Assembly: GCF_000812865.1 (NCBI RefSeq)
Contig: NZ_JSYL01000002.1
Span: 248,001-312,000 of the forward strand
Direction of reading: 5' to 3'
From: Kaistella jeonii
GTDB taxonomy: Bacteria; Bacteroidota; Bacteroidia; Flavobacteriales; Weeksellaceae
Length of the DNA stretch: 64,000 bases
A program made the position numbers and the translations under genes. Shown one piece after another: positions 27,006 to 36,983 of the stretch (the first letter of the stretch is position 1; each line of letters starts with the position of its first letter). The notes under the pieces are model-generated. The model did no database searches, was not told the origin of the DNA, and saw only the letters and a list, made by a program, of their open reading frames with translations.

Positions 27006-27827
27006 TTATTTTCTTTTAGATACGATAAATCGGTTAGACGCTTTATTTTTAGTTCTTGTTTTGTAACCTTTAGACGGTTGTCCGTTTCTAGATCTTGGGT
27101 GACCTCCAGAAGATTTACCTTCTCCACCTCCCATTGGGTGATCGACAGGGTTCATTACAACTGGTCTTGTTCTAGGTCTTCTTCCTAACCATCTGCTTCT
27201 ACCCGCTTTACCAGAAACGGTAAGCTGGTGATCAGAGTTAGAAACAGATCCAATCATTGCCATACATTCAGTAAGGATCATTCTAGATTCTCCTGAAGGT
27301 AATTTAACGATTGCGTATTTACCATCTCTTGAAGTTAACTGTGCCGATGAGCCTGCACTTCTTGCCATTACTGCACCTTGACCAGGTCGCAATTCGATAC
27401 AAGAAACAACAGTTCCCAAAGGAATGTTTTTCAACTTCATTGCATTACCAACATTTGGTTCTGCGGTTTCAGCAGAAATTACTGTCATTTCTACTTTGAT
27501 ACCGTTTGGAGCGATTATGTATCTCTTCTCTCCGTCTGTGTACTCTAGTAAAGCGATGAAAGCAGTTCTGTTTGGATCGTACTCCACAGTTTTTACCGTA
27601 GCTTCAACATCGAATTTATTTCGTTTGAAGTCGATAATTCTGTATTTTTTCTTGTGTCCACCTCCGGTGTAACGCATGGTCATTTTACCAGTATTGTTAC
27701 GACCACCTGACTTACTTAGACCAACGGTTAGAGATTTCTCTGGTTTGTTGGTAGTAATTTCCTCAAAGTTATTTACAACTCTGAATCTCTGTCCCGGGGT
27801 GATAGGTTTTAATTTTCTAACAGACAT
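27006..27827 (-). CDS. rplB: 50S ribosomal protein L2
   Basis: uL2, 273 residues, needed for subunit association and the peptidyl-transferase region. [40 protein letters not shown] and the signature [20 protein letters not shown] (with the conserved His) are present. It is preceded by a 51-base spacer after rplW. Confidence 0.98.
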   Translation of the reverse strand: MSVRKLKPITPGQRFRVVNNFEEITTNKPEKSLTVGLSKSGGRNNTGKMTMRYTGGGHKKKYRIIDFKRNKFDVEATVKTVEYDPNRTAFIALLEYTDGEKRYIIAPNGIKVEMTVISAETAEPNVGNAMKLKNIPLGTVVSCIELRPGQGAVMARSAGSSAQLTSRDGKYAIVKLPSGESRMILTECMAMIGSVSNSDHQLTVSGKAGRSRWLGRRPRTRPVVMNPVDHPMGGGEGKSSGGHPRSRNGQPSKGYKTRTKNKASNRFIVSKRK

Positions 27828-27878
27828 TACAATTATTTATAATTAATAAAATAGTATTTATAAAGCGAAGGTTATCAC

Positions 27879-28169
27879 CTAAGCTGTTGCGAAAATATCG
27901 ATCACTTCTCCTTCTGCAAGGGTAACGATCGCTTTTTTCAATTTGCTGGTTTTACCAACCTGCAATCCTTTTTTGGTATTTTTCGAAGAAACTTTCGGAG
28001 CGTAAATCATTGTTCTTACGTCTGAAACTTTCACACCGTAAAGTACTTCTATCGCTTTTCTAACCTGGATTTTATTCGCCTTTGGATTAACCAAGAAAGA
28101 ATAAGCACCTCTTAGATCAGTAAGATAGTTGGCTTTCTCTGAGATGATGGGTTTAATAATAATAGACAT
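27879..28169 (-). CDS. rplW: 50S ribosomal protein L23
   Basis: uL23, 96 residues, at the tunnel exit where chaperones and SRP dock. IIIKPIISEKANYLTDLRG, FLVNPKANKIQVRKAIEVLY are typical. It starts 3 bases after rplD. Confidence 0.97.
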   Translation of the reverse strand: MSIIIKPIISEKANYLTDLRGAYSFLVNPKANKIQVRKAIEVLYGVKVSDVRTMIYAPKVSSKNTKKGLQVGKTSKLKKAIVTLAEGEVIDIFATA

Positions 28170-28172
28170 GAT

Positions 28173-28802
28173 TTATTTCTTTAAATTTTCTTGAAATTTT
28201 TCGATAGCACCTTCTAAAAAGATAATCTCACCTGCATGAACTAAGTCATAAGAACTAATTTCGTTATAAGTCAAAACTTTAGTTTTCGCTAAGTTTCTTG
28301 AAGACAAATAAACATTTTTGTTCGCTTCTGGTAAGATATAAAGAGCTTTTTTACCTTCGAATCCTAATGCAGTATTCAAAGTAATAAATTCTTTGGTTTT
28401 AGGAGCATCAAAATTGAAGCTTTCTAATACCATGATAGAATTGTCTCTCATTTTTGCAGAAAGTACAGATTTTTTAGCTAATCTTTTCAAAGCTTTGTTC
28501 AGTTTGAAACGGTAATCTCTTGGTTTTGGACCGAAGATACGACCTCCACCTCTGAAAATTGGAGATTTGATATCACCATATCTTGCAGAACCTGAACCTT
28601 TTTGCTTTTTCAACTTTTTAGTTGAACCTGCAATTTCGCTTCTTTCTTTTGATTTATGTGTACCTTGACGCTGAGCGGCAAGATATTGCTTTACTTCTAA
28701 GTAAACCGCGTGTTGATTTGGCTCAATTCCGAAAATTGTTTCGTCAAGAGTTACTTTTCTTCCGGTTTCTTTTCCTGATGTATTAAGTACTACTAATTCC
28801 AT
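28173..28802 (-). CDS. rplD: 50S ribosomal protein L4
   Basis: uL4, 209 residues, with a tunnel-lining loop ([38 protein letters not shown]). Its start overlaps the end of rplC by 10 bases. In E. coli L4 regulates the S10 operon, a mechanism not known in Bacteroidota. Confidence 0.98.
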   Translation of the reverse strand: MELVVLNTSGKETGRKVTLDETIFGIEPNQHAVYLEVKQYLAAQRQGTHKSKERSEIAGSTKKLKKQKGSGSARYGDIKSPIFRGGGRIFGPKPRDYRFKLNKALKRLAKKSVLSAKMRDNSIMVLESFNFDAPKTKEFITLNTALGFEGKKALYILPEANKNVYLSSRNLAKTKVLTYNEISSYDLVHAGEIIFLEGAIEKFQENLKK

Positions 28803-29419
28803 TTTCTAATAATTACATAAGAATTTTTTGCTCCCGGAACAGCTCCTTTTACTACTAAAAGATTTTGTTCTTGATCCACTCTTAACACTTGAAGATTTTG
28901 TACAGTAACTTGCTTACCACCCATTCTTCCAGCCATACGCATTCCTTTGAATACTCTGGATGGATCGGAACCTGCACCAATAGAACCTGGGGCTCTTAAT
29001 CGGTTGTGCTGTCCGTGAGTTGCTTGCATTACCCCCGCAAAGTTGTGTCTTTTTACAACCCCTTGGAAACCTTTACCTTTTGAAGTTCCAGTAACATCTA
29101 CAAATTCGCCTTGAGCGAATAGATCTACTTTCACTTCATCTCCTACGCTTAACTTTTCTACGAAAGCATGATAGAATTCTACCAATTTAGCTTTAGGAGT
29201 AGAACCAGCCTTTTTAAAATGGCCGATTAACGCTTTACCAACGTTCTTTTCACTCTTGTCATCGAAACCAAGTTGAGCAGCTTTGTACCCATCCTTTTCT
29301 ATGGTTCTGACCTGTAAAACCGAGCAAGGACCTGCTTGAATAACGGTGCACGGCATATTTTTGCCGTTTTCGTCAAACAGAGAAGTCATCCCGATTTTTT
29401 TTCCAATAATACCTGACAT
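28793..29419 (-). CDS. rplC: 50S ribosomal protein L3
   Basis: uL3, 208 residues, near the peptidyl-transferase centre. [39 protein letters not shown] and [20 protein letters not shown] are diagnostic. Here it is the first gene of its operon: rpsJ, its usual upstream neighbour, lies 4.6 kb away behind three unrelated genes. A well-formed promoter stands about 95 bases upstream. Confidence 0.98.
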   Translation of the reverse strand: MSGIIGKKIGMTSLFDENGKNMPCTVIQAGPCSVLQVRTIEKDGYKAAQLGFDDKSEKNVGKALIGHFKKAGSTPKAKLVEFYHAFVEKLSVGDEVKVDLFAQGEFVDVTGTSKGKGFQGVVKRHNFAGVMQATHGQHNRLRAPGSIGAGSDPSRVFKGMRMAGRMGGKQVTVQNLQVLRVDQEQNLLVVKGAVPGAKNSYVIIRKWN

Positions 29420-29515
29420 TATTTATATATGTTATTTATATTCACTGAATATCAATCAAGGTTGTGGTGATTTCTACGTTTGAAATAGGCGCACTTCTTC
29501 CTTAAATTGAGTGTG

Positions 29516-29545
29516 CAAATGTATGAAGATTTTTTGAAATGACAA
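29516..29545 (-). promoter_or_regulatory. Promoter of the rplC-rplQ operon
   Basis: On the minus strand TTG (29545-29543), 19 bases, then TACATTTG (29523-29516): an exact match to the Bacteroidota TTG-N19-TAnnTTTG pattern. The predicted leader to rplC is about 90 bases, long enough for a regulatory structure. The divergent lipoprotein gene at 29605 has its own -7-like TACTTTTA four bases before its ATG. Confidence 0.8.
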
Positions 29546-29604
29546 TATTACATGTAAAAATATTTTGATTTTTAACATATTACAATTTTTTATACTTTTA
29601 TCGA

Positions 29605-30573
29605 ATGAAATTATTCCGATTAATTTTTCTTTTCGCATTTATCCTCTCCTGCCAAAATTCTGAAAAGCATTCTTACACCTTTTACTATTGGCGCACGACC
29701 CTTTCTTTAAACAATGCTGAAAAAGAAGCGCTAAAAAAATCAGACCTTCCTTATTTATACACGCGGTTTTTCGATATTGAAAAAGTAGATGGGAAATTTC
29801 AGCCCGTTGCTGTAATTACTAAAGACGAAACCTTTAAAACAGATAAAGAAATTGTTCCCGTAGTTTTCATTAAAAATGAGGTCTTCTACGATATCACTTT
29901 AGATGAAATTAACTTTCTCGCAAAAAACGTTTCTTCTTTAATTACTAAAAAACAAAAAGAATTTGGTTTTAAAGTTTCAAGAGAAATTCAAATCGACTGC
30001 GACTGGACCGCCGGAACAAACAAAGAATATTTTGAGTTTTTAAAAGAACTGAAAGAAATTACCGGAAAAGAAATCACCTGTACGCTTCGGCTTCATCAGG
30101 TAAAAAACAGCAAGCTTTCCGGGATCCCGCCGGTTCATAAAGTTTATTTGATGTGTTACTCTACATCATCACCTTTAGAAAATTCCACAAGAAATTCAAT
30201 TTTAGATTTACCAACCTTAAAAGTTTATCTGAAAAACATTGATCATTATCCTTTAGATCTAGATGTTGCTTTGCCTATTTATTCCTGGGGAATTGTCACC
30301 AACCATTTTGGGAAACACAAACTAATTAATGCACTTTCAGCAAAACATCTTGAAAACCCGAACTTTAAAAAAATCGGAAATGATAAAGTTGAGATCTTAA
30401 AAGACGGCTTTTATTTCGGGAATTATCTGAACAAAGGTTTCACGATTAAAGTTGAAGAAATCACCGACGATCAATTAAATGAAGTCAAAGCCTTTCTAAA
30501 CAAAAAATTATCTGATTACACTATTGTATATTATCACTTAGATGGTAAATTTGTTAACAACCACAAATTTTAG
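29605..30573 (+). CDS. Lipoprotein with TIM-barrel-like pattern, unknown function
   Basis: A 322-residue exported protein with signal peptide and lipobox AFILSC (Cys about residue 16). I do not recognise a named family. Alternating short strands ending in acidic or aromatic residues (HSYTFYYWRT, IVPVVFIKN, REIQIDCDWTAGTNKEYF, VYLMCYS, LDVALPIYSWG) suggest a TIM-barrel related to glycoside hydrolases, with the DCDW Asp residues as possible catalytic acids. The next gene starts 2 bases after its stop, so the two form one transcription unit. A TACTTTTA -7-like element four bases before the ATG suggests a leaderless transcript. Confidence 0.75.
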   Translation: MKLFRLIFLFAFILSCQNSEKHSYTFYYWRTTLSLNNAEKEALKKSDLPYLYTRFFDIEKVDGKFQPVAVITKDETFKTDKEIVPVVFIKNEVFYDITLDEINFLAKNVSSLITKKQKEFGFKVSREIQIDCDWTAGTNKEYFEFLKELKEITGKEITCTLRLHQVKNSKLSGIPPVHKVYLMCYSTSSPLENSTRNSILDLPTLKVYLKNIDHYPLDLDVALPIYSWGIVTNHFGKHKLINALSAKHLENPNFKKIGNDKVEILKDGFYFGNYLNKGFTIKVEEITDDQLNEVKAFLNKKLSDYTIVYYHLDGKFVNNHKF

Positions 30574-30575
30574 TT

Positions 30576-33272
30576 ATGAAAAAATTAATTCTTTCCGCTA
30601 CCGTATTATTTTTAATGTCATCGAAAGTTGTGGCTTGTTCATGGTACGATCCAGACTATGAATATTTCAATTTATTTACCCAAAGCATCATTAAAGATAA
30701 AACCTACTTGCCTTTTCTGCATACTTTATCAAACAGATTTTATGGTCATGAACATTTCGAAATCCCAAGTGAAAATATAGAAAGCTGGCAGAAATTCTTT
30801 GGCAATAATTTAAGTTATGTTGAAACCCAAACTTTGGTAGAAAAAATACCGATGAATGATCTGAATTCTTTTAAGAAAGGCAATTCCGGAAATACAATCC
30901 TTTCCAAATTGGGTTCTTATCAAAAATACGCGGAAGCAATTGATTATTTAATCGAAGCCAAGTATCTGGAACCCTTCATGCGAATCAATTATGTTGAAAG
31001 TCCAGACTCTTTCTATTTTACTCCGGAGCAGAATGATAAAAATGCGACGAAGCTCGATTACGCCAAAACAGTTTCCGCTTTAACCTCGCTTTATAATGCA
31101 GCGAAAAATCCGGAAATTAAATTACGTTATGGTTATCAGTTGGTTCGGTTTAATCATTACACCAGAAATTATGAAGCTTCGACGCAGGCTTTCAAAAAAT
31201 ACGTAAAACCTTTACAGTTAAAAACCGCTCCATACTTTTTAGCTTTGGATCAATTAGCCGGTGCGCAACGAGGTTTGAAAATGACAGGCGAGGCGAACTG
31301 GAATTTTTTTCAGGTTTTTAAGAACAGCAAAAGCCGAAAAGAAAGCGCGTTTATTTCGATGCAATTAACCGATTCTGCTTCATTTAACAATCTGCTAAAA
31401 AGAGCGCAGACTCCGGAAGATAAAAACATGGCTTATTTTCTTTTAGGTTATGAAGATTACAGCAATCCGATTCTGATGATGGAGAAAATGTACGATAATG
31501 ATCCAAATTCTGAAATCCTAAAAGTTCTCGCCGCAAGAAGTGTGAATGAACTGGAGAGAAGTTATTTGCCGATTTACTTTAACGCTCCGACAAAAGGAAA
31601 TTCCAAGGCTAATTCTGCTGATCAAAAAACTTCAGATACGGTTAAGGATAAAGTTGAAATTAGCGAGGTTAGTTTTTGGCAAAAGATCAAAAATTTCTTC
31701 AACAACTTATTTTCTTCCAATAAAAACGAATCTTCACCGAAAGGTTCTGGTCAAAGTGATGATCAATTGCTTAATAATCCGAACCGAATTCCGTTTTACA
31801 CGCAAAACCAGGTTTATGGCAGTGATGATAAATCAGCCAATTTTATTAATGATTTTGAAAACTTGACCTCAAAGATAAAAGAGAAATCCGCCGATGAATT
31901 CTGGCAAATTACTGATGCTTATCTTTCTTTTTTGAAGAAAGATTACGAAAAAAGCAAAGAAACTTTAGATCAGATCAAAACCACAAACCCGGAATATCTT
32001 ACGCAGATTAACCGAATGAAAATGCTCAATGATATTGTATCGCAACCCGAAATCAATTCTGGTTTTGAAGATCATTTGATGAAAGATTACAAAGACTTTT
32101 TTGCCGTTAAAGTTCCTAAAAAAGAAACAGATTCTTTGGCAGAAAACTACGGATATGACGAATATTCGCAACCATCCACCAACGATTTTTTACGCGATAT
32201 TTTAGCGAATCGATATTTTATTCAGGGCGATGATGCAAAATCATTTTTGATGAATAACCAGCTCTCTGATCTGCGTTATAATCCAAATTTAGACCTGACT
32301 AAAAAACTGGAAGTTTTCTGTAATAAAAAAGATAAAACGAATTTCGAGAAAGAAATTATAGCGAAGAATATAAATGAAGTGGGAAATCCGGAAGCTTTCT
32401 TTAATGTCATCTACGGAGATTTCGCAATTCGTTCTGCAGATTTTGCGAGTGCCAAAAAATATTATGAAAAGGGCGAACAATTTTCCGGGCTGCCTTTACC
32501 TGAAGGTCGATATGATTACGCAACCGACGACTATAAAAAATATACCGACGCGAGTAAATTGTATAACGGTTTCAATAATATTTCGGGATTAATTTTCGGG
32601 CACAATGTTTGGGAAAGTTATCAGAGTGATGCAGCGCAAAGTATGAAAGCGGAAGATTTCGTAAATCAGTTTCCGCAGATCAAATCAAATATGACGAAGC
32701 TTGAATTGGCTACCGCGGTTCTGGATCTGCAGAAAATTGGAAATGGAAAAGATGAAAAAGGTGCAAAAGCAAACCAACTTATTGGAAACTTATTATACAA
32801 CACTTCTATCCTCGGATATTTCCGCCAGGTTTTTGTGATGGATTTTGATAATGCAAACGGTGGTAAATATTATTTCGGTACAACCGACAGTCCGTTTCAA
32901 TATTATTATAAAAATTACAGCAATAATGTCTTCATTAAACCGGATAATTTTGATCTTGCCGTTAGCTTCTACAATAAAGCCTTGACAAACTCTAATGATC
33001 ATGAACAGAAAGCGCGAATCCTGTTTCAAATGGCAAGTGCAGAACAGGGAAAATATTACCAGTATGAAGCGAATAATTCTCCTGAAATAAACTATGATGA
33101 TCCGGATTATTCTAAGAAGCAGGAAGATTACATGAAAAATATGGCATCAACAAAAAATACTAAATACAGAACCTATTTCGCTGAGTTGAAGAAAAACTAC
33201 GTACAAACTCAAACGTCAAAGGCTTTGCAAACGAGTTGTTCTTATTATGATTATTTCATGAAGAAAAACTAA
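30576..33272 (+). CDS. Large exported alpha-helical-repeat protein, unknown function
   Basis: An 898-residue protein with a signal peptide (Cys21 in KVVACSWYDPDYEYFNLF could be lipidated). Most of it is helical and TPR-like: repeated Y/L/A-patterned helix pairs such as YAKTVSALTSLYNAAKNP, YQLVRFNHYTRNYEASTQAF and KSADEFWQITDAYLSFLKKD. Residues about 340-400 are a low-complexity insert with a hydrophobic-aromatic helix (FWQKIKNFFNNLFSS) and a Ser/Asn/Lys-rich stretch. It is tightly coupled to the 322-residue lipoprotein and ends at a terminator. The pair may form a cell-surface complex, but no function can be assigned. Confidence 0.75.
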   Translation: MKKLILSATVLFLMSSKVVACSWYDPDYEYFNLFTQSIIKDKTYLPFLHTLSNRFYGHEHFEIPSENIESWQKFFGNNLSYVETQTLVEKIPMNDLNSFKKGNSGNTILSKLGSYQKYAEAIDYLIEAKYLEPFMRINYVESPDSFYFTPEQNDKNATKLDYAKTVSALTSLYNAAKNPEIKLRYGYQLVRFNHYTRNYEASTQAFKKYVKPLQLKTAPYFLALDQLAGAQRGLKMTGEANWNFFQVFKNSKSRKESAFISMQLTDSASFNNLLKRAQTPEDKNMAYFLLGYEDYSNPILMMEKMYDNDPNSEILKVLAARSVNELERSYLPIYFNAPTKGNSKANSADQKTSDTVKDKVEISEVSFWQKIKNFFNNLFSSNKNESSPKGSGQSDDQLLNNPNRIPFYTQNQVYGSDDKSANFINDFENLTSKIKEKSADEFWQITDAYLSFLKKDYEKSKETLDQIKTTNPEYLTQINRMKMLNDIVSQPEINSGFEDHLMKDYKDFFAVKVPKKETDSLAENYGYDEYSQPSTNDFLRDILANRYFIQGDDAKSFLMNNQLSDLRYNPNLDLTKKLEVFCNKKDKTNFEKEIIAKNINEVGNPEAFFNVIYGDFAIRSADFASAKKYYEKGEQFSGLPLPEGRYDYATDDYKKYTDASKLYNGFNNISGLIFGHNVWESYQSDAAQSMKAEDFVNQFPQIKSNMTKLELATAVLDLQKIGNGKDEKGAKANQLIGNLLYNTSILGYFRQVFVMDFDNANGGKYYFGTTDSPFQYYYKNYSNNVFIKPDNFDLAVSFYNKALTNSNDHEQKARILFQMASAEQGKYYQYEANNSPEINYDDPDYSKKQEDYMKNMASTKNTKYRTYFAELKKNYVQTQTSKALQTSCSYYDYFMKKN

Positions 33273-33274
33273 AC

Positions 33275-33303
33275 AAAAAAGGAATCAATGCGATTCCTTT
33301 TTT
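33275..33303 (+). terminator. Terminator of the lipoprotein/helical-repeat operon
   Basis: AAAAAAGGAATC and GATTCCTTTTTT pair around a 5-base loop, ending in a T run, immediately after the stop at 33272. Confidence 0.88.
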
Positions 33304-33342
33304 TATTTGAGATACGTCGGGAATTTATCGATTTCTAAGCAT

Positions 33343-33621
33343 CTAAAAAATATTTTGATGGTTGTAAATTAAACAGATCAATAAAATCTGAAGAGCGATG
33401 ACGAAGAAGATTTTGAACAGAAAACTTCGTTTTGAAATTTTATGATTGAAGACGATCATTCCTACAATTGAACCGATGGTTCCACCGAAAAAGGTCAGTA
33501 TTAATAAAGTGTTTTCTGAGATCCTGTTTTGGTGTTTTCGGGCTTTGCGTTTATCAATGCCGAAAACTGCAAGGGTAAAAATCGATATTCCGAAAATATA
33601 GGCGATGAGCATTTCTTTCAT
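33343..33621 (-). CDS. DUF1294 family membrane protein
   Basis: A 92-residue protein with three hydrophobic segments. The DUF1294 pattern is visible: FGIDKRKARKHQNRISENTL, then FFGGTIGSIVGMIVFNHKIS and a downstream KRSFLFK. In other proteins this domain occurs alone or fused to a cold-shock domain; its role is unknown. It is a single minus-strand gene in the block between rplC and rpsJ. Confidence 0.85.
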   Translation of the reverse strand: MKEMLIAYIFGISIFTLAVFGIDKRKARKHQNRISENTLLILTFFGGTIGSIVGMIVFNHKISKRSFLFKIFFVIALQILLICLIYNHQNIF

Positions 33622-33676
33622 TTGGTGAAAATACTGAATTTTGGTTTTGCTTTTTTCTATTTAAACTTATTTGAAT

Positions 33677-33709
33677 AACCTTGTCAAGGTTTGGAACCTT
33701 GGCAAGGTT
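33677..33709. repeat. Double palindrome, CCTTG variant
   Basis: Two perfect 7-1-7 palindromes in tandem, AACCTTGTCAAGGTT then TGG then AACCTTGGCAAGGTT. The two halves can also pair with each other. A sister element with AACTTTG arms is at 33917-33949. Confidence 0.85.
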
Positions 33710-33755
33710 AAACAAACTTTGAAAAACCTGTCGGAAATAAGAGAAATATTTATTT

Positions 33756-33831
33756 TAGCCCCGATTGCAGCGGCATCCTTTTTTGAGGAGGAACGACGAG
33801 GAAAAGATAGAGCGGAAAGCGGGTGTAATCT
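33756..33831 (+). repeat. Dispersed intergenic element, subfamily A copy 2
   Basis: Begins AGCCCCGATTGCAGCGGC, identical to the copy at 15253, has the core GAGGAGGAACGACGAGG (shared with the subfamily B copy at 11585) and ends AGAGCGGAAAGCGGG. It lies in the 412-base gap 33622-34033, which holds four repeats and one hairpin but no gene. Confidence 0.8.
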
Positions 33832-33867
33832 TTGGAATGGAAAATAATCTGTTTGCTCCTTGAATTA

Positions 33868-33900
33868 TAGCTCACAGATTTCACAGATCTGCGCAGATTT
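33868..33900 (+). repeat. Solo copy of the GxxExxY-associated repeat
   Basis: TAGCTCACAGATTTCACAGA then TCTGCGCAGATTT, matching 8084-8114 with only a few substitutions. No GxxExxY gene is nearby. Confidence 0.7.
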
Positions 33901-33916
33901 AAAATATCTTTTACTC

Positions 33917-33949
33917 AACTTTGTCAAAGATTTGGAACTTTGACAAAGT
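33917..33949. repeat. Double palindrome, CTTTG variant
   Basis: AACTTTGTCAAAG, a short ATTTGG linker, then AACTTTGACAAAGT. The layout equals 33677-33709, but C-G pairs are replaced by T-A on both arms. Confidence 0.8.
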
Positions 33950-33952
33950 AAG

Positions 33953-33980
33953 AAATCCCTGATCTTTCGAAAAGGGATTT
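33953..33980 (-). terminator. Possible terminator after rpsJ
   Basis: AAATCCCT and AGGGATTT form an 8-bp stem with a 12-base loop, 54 bases after the rpsJ stop. The T tract on the minus strand is short (TTTCTT), so efficiency is uncertain. Confidence 0.45.
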
Positions 33981-34033
33981 TAAATATTAGGTAGATTTTT
34001 TCAAGCAACGATGAAATCGCGTCTCTACAATCA

Positions 34034-34339
34034 TCATACTTTAATTTCTACGTCAACTCCTGAAGGAAGTTCTAATTTCATTAACGCATCTACAGTTTTA
34101 GAAGAAGATGAATAAATATCCATCAATCTTTTGTGTGCAGAAAGTTGAAATTGCTCTCTTGCTTTTTTGTTTACGTGTGGAGATCTCAACACAGTGAAGA
34201 TTCTCTTATTCGTTGGCAAAGGAATTGGGCCATTAACAATAGCGCCAGTTGCTTTTACCGTTCTTACGATCTTCTCAGCAGATTTGTCTACTAAATTGTA
34301 ATCGTAAGATTTTAATTTTATTCTGATTCTTTGTGACAT
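34034..34339 (-). CDS. rpsJ: 30S ribosomal protein S10
   Basis: uS10, 101 residues, head protein also known as NusE in antitermination. [20 protein letters not shown] and [20 protein letters not shown] are typical. It follows fusA by 18 bases. Its usual downstream neighbour rplC is not adjacent here. Confidence 0.98.
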   Translation of the reverse strand: MSQRIRIKLKSYDYNLVDKSAEKIVRTVKATGAIVNGPIPLPTNKRIFTVLRSPHVNKKAREQFQLSAHKRLMDIYSSSSKTVDALMKLELPSGVDVEIKV

Positions 34340-34357
34340 TTTAATCTAATTTAAATA

Positions 34358-36475
34358 TTAACCTCTTGCTTTTTCGATTACAGCTTCAGCTACACTTTGC
34401 GGTGCTGCTTCGTATTTTTCGAATTCCATAGATGAAGTTGCTCTTCCTGAAGAAAGTGTTCTAAGAGTAGTTACATAACCAAACATTTCTGAAAGTGGAA
34501 CGAATCCTTTGATTACTTTCGCGTTGTTACGGTCATCCATTCCATTGATAGTACCTCTTCTTTTGTTAAGGTCACCTACGATGTCTCCCATGTATTCTTC
34601 CGGTGTTACCACTTCAATTTTCATGATAGGTTCCATGATTACAGGTTTTGCTTTTTTACCAGCTTCACGGAAACCGATCTTCGCTGCTAATTCAAAAGAT
34701 AGAGCATCTGAATCCACCGGGTGGAAAGAACCGTCTTTTAAAACAATTTTAAAGCCTTCTACTTCAAAACCTGCTAAAGGACCGTTTTTCAAACATTCTT
34801 TAAATCCTTTTTCTACAGCCGGTACAAATTCTTTTGGAACGTTACCACCTTTGATCTCATTTACAAATTCCAAACCTGGTTTGCCATCTGTAGCGGGACC
34901 AATAGTGAAAACAATATCAGCAAATTTACCACGACCACCAGATTGTTTTTTGTAAACTTCTCTATGATTGGCTTCCTGCGTAAGGTTTTCTTTGTACTCA
35001 ACTTGTGGTTGACCTTGGTTAACCTCAACTTTGAATTCTCTTCTCATACGATCAACAAGAATATCTAAGTGAAGTTCACCCATTCCTGAAATGATCGTTT
35101 GACCAGAAGCCTCGTCCGTTTTAACCTGGAAAGTAGGATCTTCTTCAGCTAATTTAGCCAAAGCATTACCCATTTTATCCTGGTCAGCTTTAGTTTTTGG
35201 TTCTACCGCGATACCAATTACTGGATCTGGGAAAACCATAGATTCTAAAACGATAGGAAATTTCTCATCGCACAAAGTATCCCCTGTTTTGATAGATTTA
35301 AATCCTACTGCTGCACCAATATCTCCTGCTTCAATATATTCTACCGGATTCTGCTTGTTAGCATGCATCTGGTAAATACGTGAAATCCTCTCTTTGTTAC
35401 CAGATCTTGTGTTTAAAACATAAGAACCTGCATCTAATCTTCCAGAGTATGCTCTAAAAAATGCTAATCTACCTACGAAAGGATCGGTTGCAATTTTAAA
35501 AGCCAATGCAGCGAAAGGCTCTGTAACACTAGGTTTTCTTGTAACTTCTAATTCAGTATCAGGATTTGTTCCTACGATATCATCTTTATCCATAGGAGAA
35601 GGAAGATATTTACAAACTGCATCTAACATAAACTGAACTCCTTTATTTTTAAAGGAAGAACCGCAAGTCATTGGTATAATAGATAAATCAATCGTTGCTT
35701 TTCTCAAAGCTTCGTTGATCTCTTCTTCTGAAATTGAATCCGGATCTTCGAAGAATTTCTCCATCAAAGTATCATCGTAATCTGCAACAGCTTCTACTAA
35801 TTTTTCTCTGTATTCCAGAACTTCTGCTTTCATGTCTTCAGGAATTGGCACTACTTCATAAGTTGCACCCTGTCCTGCTTCATCCCAAACGATTGCTCTG
35901 TTTTTAATTAGATCTACAACACCTTTAAATGTTTCTTCAGATCCAATTGGCAAAACGATAGGAACTGCATTAGAACCTAACATTTCTTTTACCTGCTTTA
36001 CAACATTTAAAAAATCTGCACCTTGACGGTCCATTTTATTTACGAAACCAAGTCTCGCTACGTTGTAATTATCAGCTAATCTCCAGTTGGTTTCAGATTG
36101 TGGCTCAACACCATCAACTGCTGAAAATAAAAACACCAAACCGTCTAAAACTCTTAAAGATCTGTTTACCTCAACCGTAAAATCTACGTGTCCAGGAGTA
36201 TCGATAATGTTAAAGTGATAAGATTTAGATTCCGGAAGAACTTTTCCCTGCGTTGTTGGAAAATTCCATTCACAAGTAGTTGCTGCAGAAGTAATTGTAA
36301 TACCTCGTTCTGCTTCCTGCTCCATCCAGTCCATTGTAGAAGCACCATCATGTACTTCTCCAATTTTATGATTAACTCCGGTGTAGAATAATATTCTTTC
36401 TGTAGTGGTGGTTTTCCCTGCATCAATGTGCGCAGCGATCCCGATGTTTCTTGTTAATTTAAGATCTCTTGCCAT
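34358..36475 (-). CDS. fusA: Translation elongation factor G
   Basis: Ribosomal translocase GTPase, 705 residues. G1 [19 protein letters not shown]3 [13 protein letters not shown]4 [11 protein letters not shown] are intact; domains II to V follow, with [17 protein letters not shown] in domain III and the [20 protein letters not shown] segment in domain V. It is placed between rpsG (6-base spacer) and rpsJ. No second EF-G is in the window. Confidence 0.98.
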   Translation of the reverse strand: MARDLKLTRNIGIAAHIDAGKTTTTERILFYTGVNHKIGEVHDGASTMDWMEQEAERGITITSAATTCEWNFPTTQGKVLPESKSYHFNIIDTPGHVDFTVEVNRSLRVLDGLVFLFSAVDGVEPQSETNWRLADNYNVARLGFVNKMDRQGADFLNVVKQVKEMLGSNAVPIVLPIGSEETFKGVVDLIKNRAIVWDEAGQGATYEVVPIPEDMKAEVLEYREKLVEAVADYDDTLMEKFFEDPDSISEEEINEALRKATIDLSIIPMTCGSSFKNKGVQFMLDAVCKYLPSPMDKDDIVGTNPDTELEVTRKPSVTEPFAALAFKIATDPFVGRLAFFRAYSGRLDAGSYVLNTRSGNKERISRIYQMHANKQNPVEYIEAGDIGAAVGFKSIKTGDTLCDEKFPIVLESMVFPDPVIGIAVEPKTKADQDKMGNALAKLAEEDPTFQVKTDEASGQTIISGMGELHLDILVDRMRREFKVEVNQGQPQVEYKENLTQEANHREVYKKQSGGRGKFADIVFTIGPATDGKPGLEFVNEIKGGNVPKEFVPAVEKGFKECLKNGPLAGFEVEGFKIVLKDGSFHPVDSDALSFELAAKIGFREAGKKAKPVIMEPIMKIEVVTPEEYMGDIVGDLNKRRGTINGMDDRNNAKVIKGFVPLSEMFGYVTTLRTLSSGRATSSMEFEKYEAAPQSVAEAVIEKARG

Positions 36476-36481
36476 TTCAGA

Positions 36482-36958
36482 TTAGAATTTAAAGTGTGAA
36501 AATGCTTTGTTTGCTTCAGCCATTCTATGAGTGTCTGTTTTCTTTTTGTACGCAGCACCTTCTTCTTTTGCAGCAGCGATAACTTCAGAAGCTAATTTCA
36601 TAGCCATTGATTTATCATTTCTTGCAGTAGAATATTTAATTAACCATTTCATCGCCATAGAAATTTTTCTATCAGCTCTAATTGGCATAGGAATTTGGAA
36701 GTTTGCACCACCGATTCTGCGTGAACGTACTTCTACGTGTGGCATTACGTTAGTTAAAGCATCTTTCCAGATCTCCAAAGAATCTTTTTCGTTTTCTCCT
36801 TTTTTTGCTTCTACGATATCCATTGCATCATAGAATATTTTGAATGCGATTGATTTTTTACCATCAAACATCAAATTGTTTACAAATCTTGTTACCAGTT
36901 GATCATTAAATTTTGGATCAGGTAACAACGGTCTTTTTTTCGCTTTCGTCTTTCTCAT
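36482..36958 (-). CDS. rpsG: 30S ribosomal protein S7
   Basis: uS7, 158 residues, which organises the 3' domain of 16S r[42 protein letters not shown] and the C-terminal [15 protein letters not shown] are typical. Standard order rpsL-rpsG-fusA. Confidence 0.98.
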   Translation of the reverse strand: MRKTKAKKRPLLPDPKFNDQLVTRFVNNLMFDGKKSIAFKIFYDAMDIVEAKKGENEKDSLEIWKDALTNVMPHVEVRSRRIGGANFQIPMPIRADRKISMAMKWLIKYSTARNDKSMAMKLASEVIAAAKEEGAAYKKKTDTHRMAEANKAFSHFKF

Positions 36959-36983
36959 TGTTTCGTTTCTTAAAAATTAATGA

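Noticed and set aside
29605-33621. Insertion sequence or prophage in the rpsJ-rplC gap
   Set aside because: No transposase, integrase or terminal inverted repeat bounds the block; its genes look like ordinary envelope genes.
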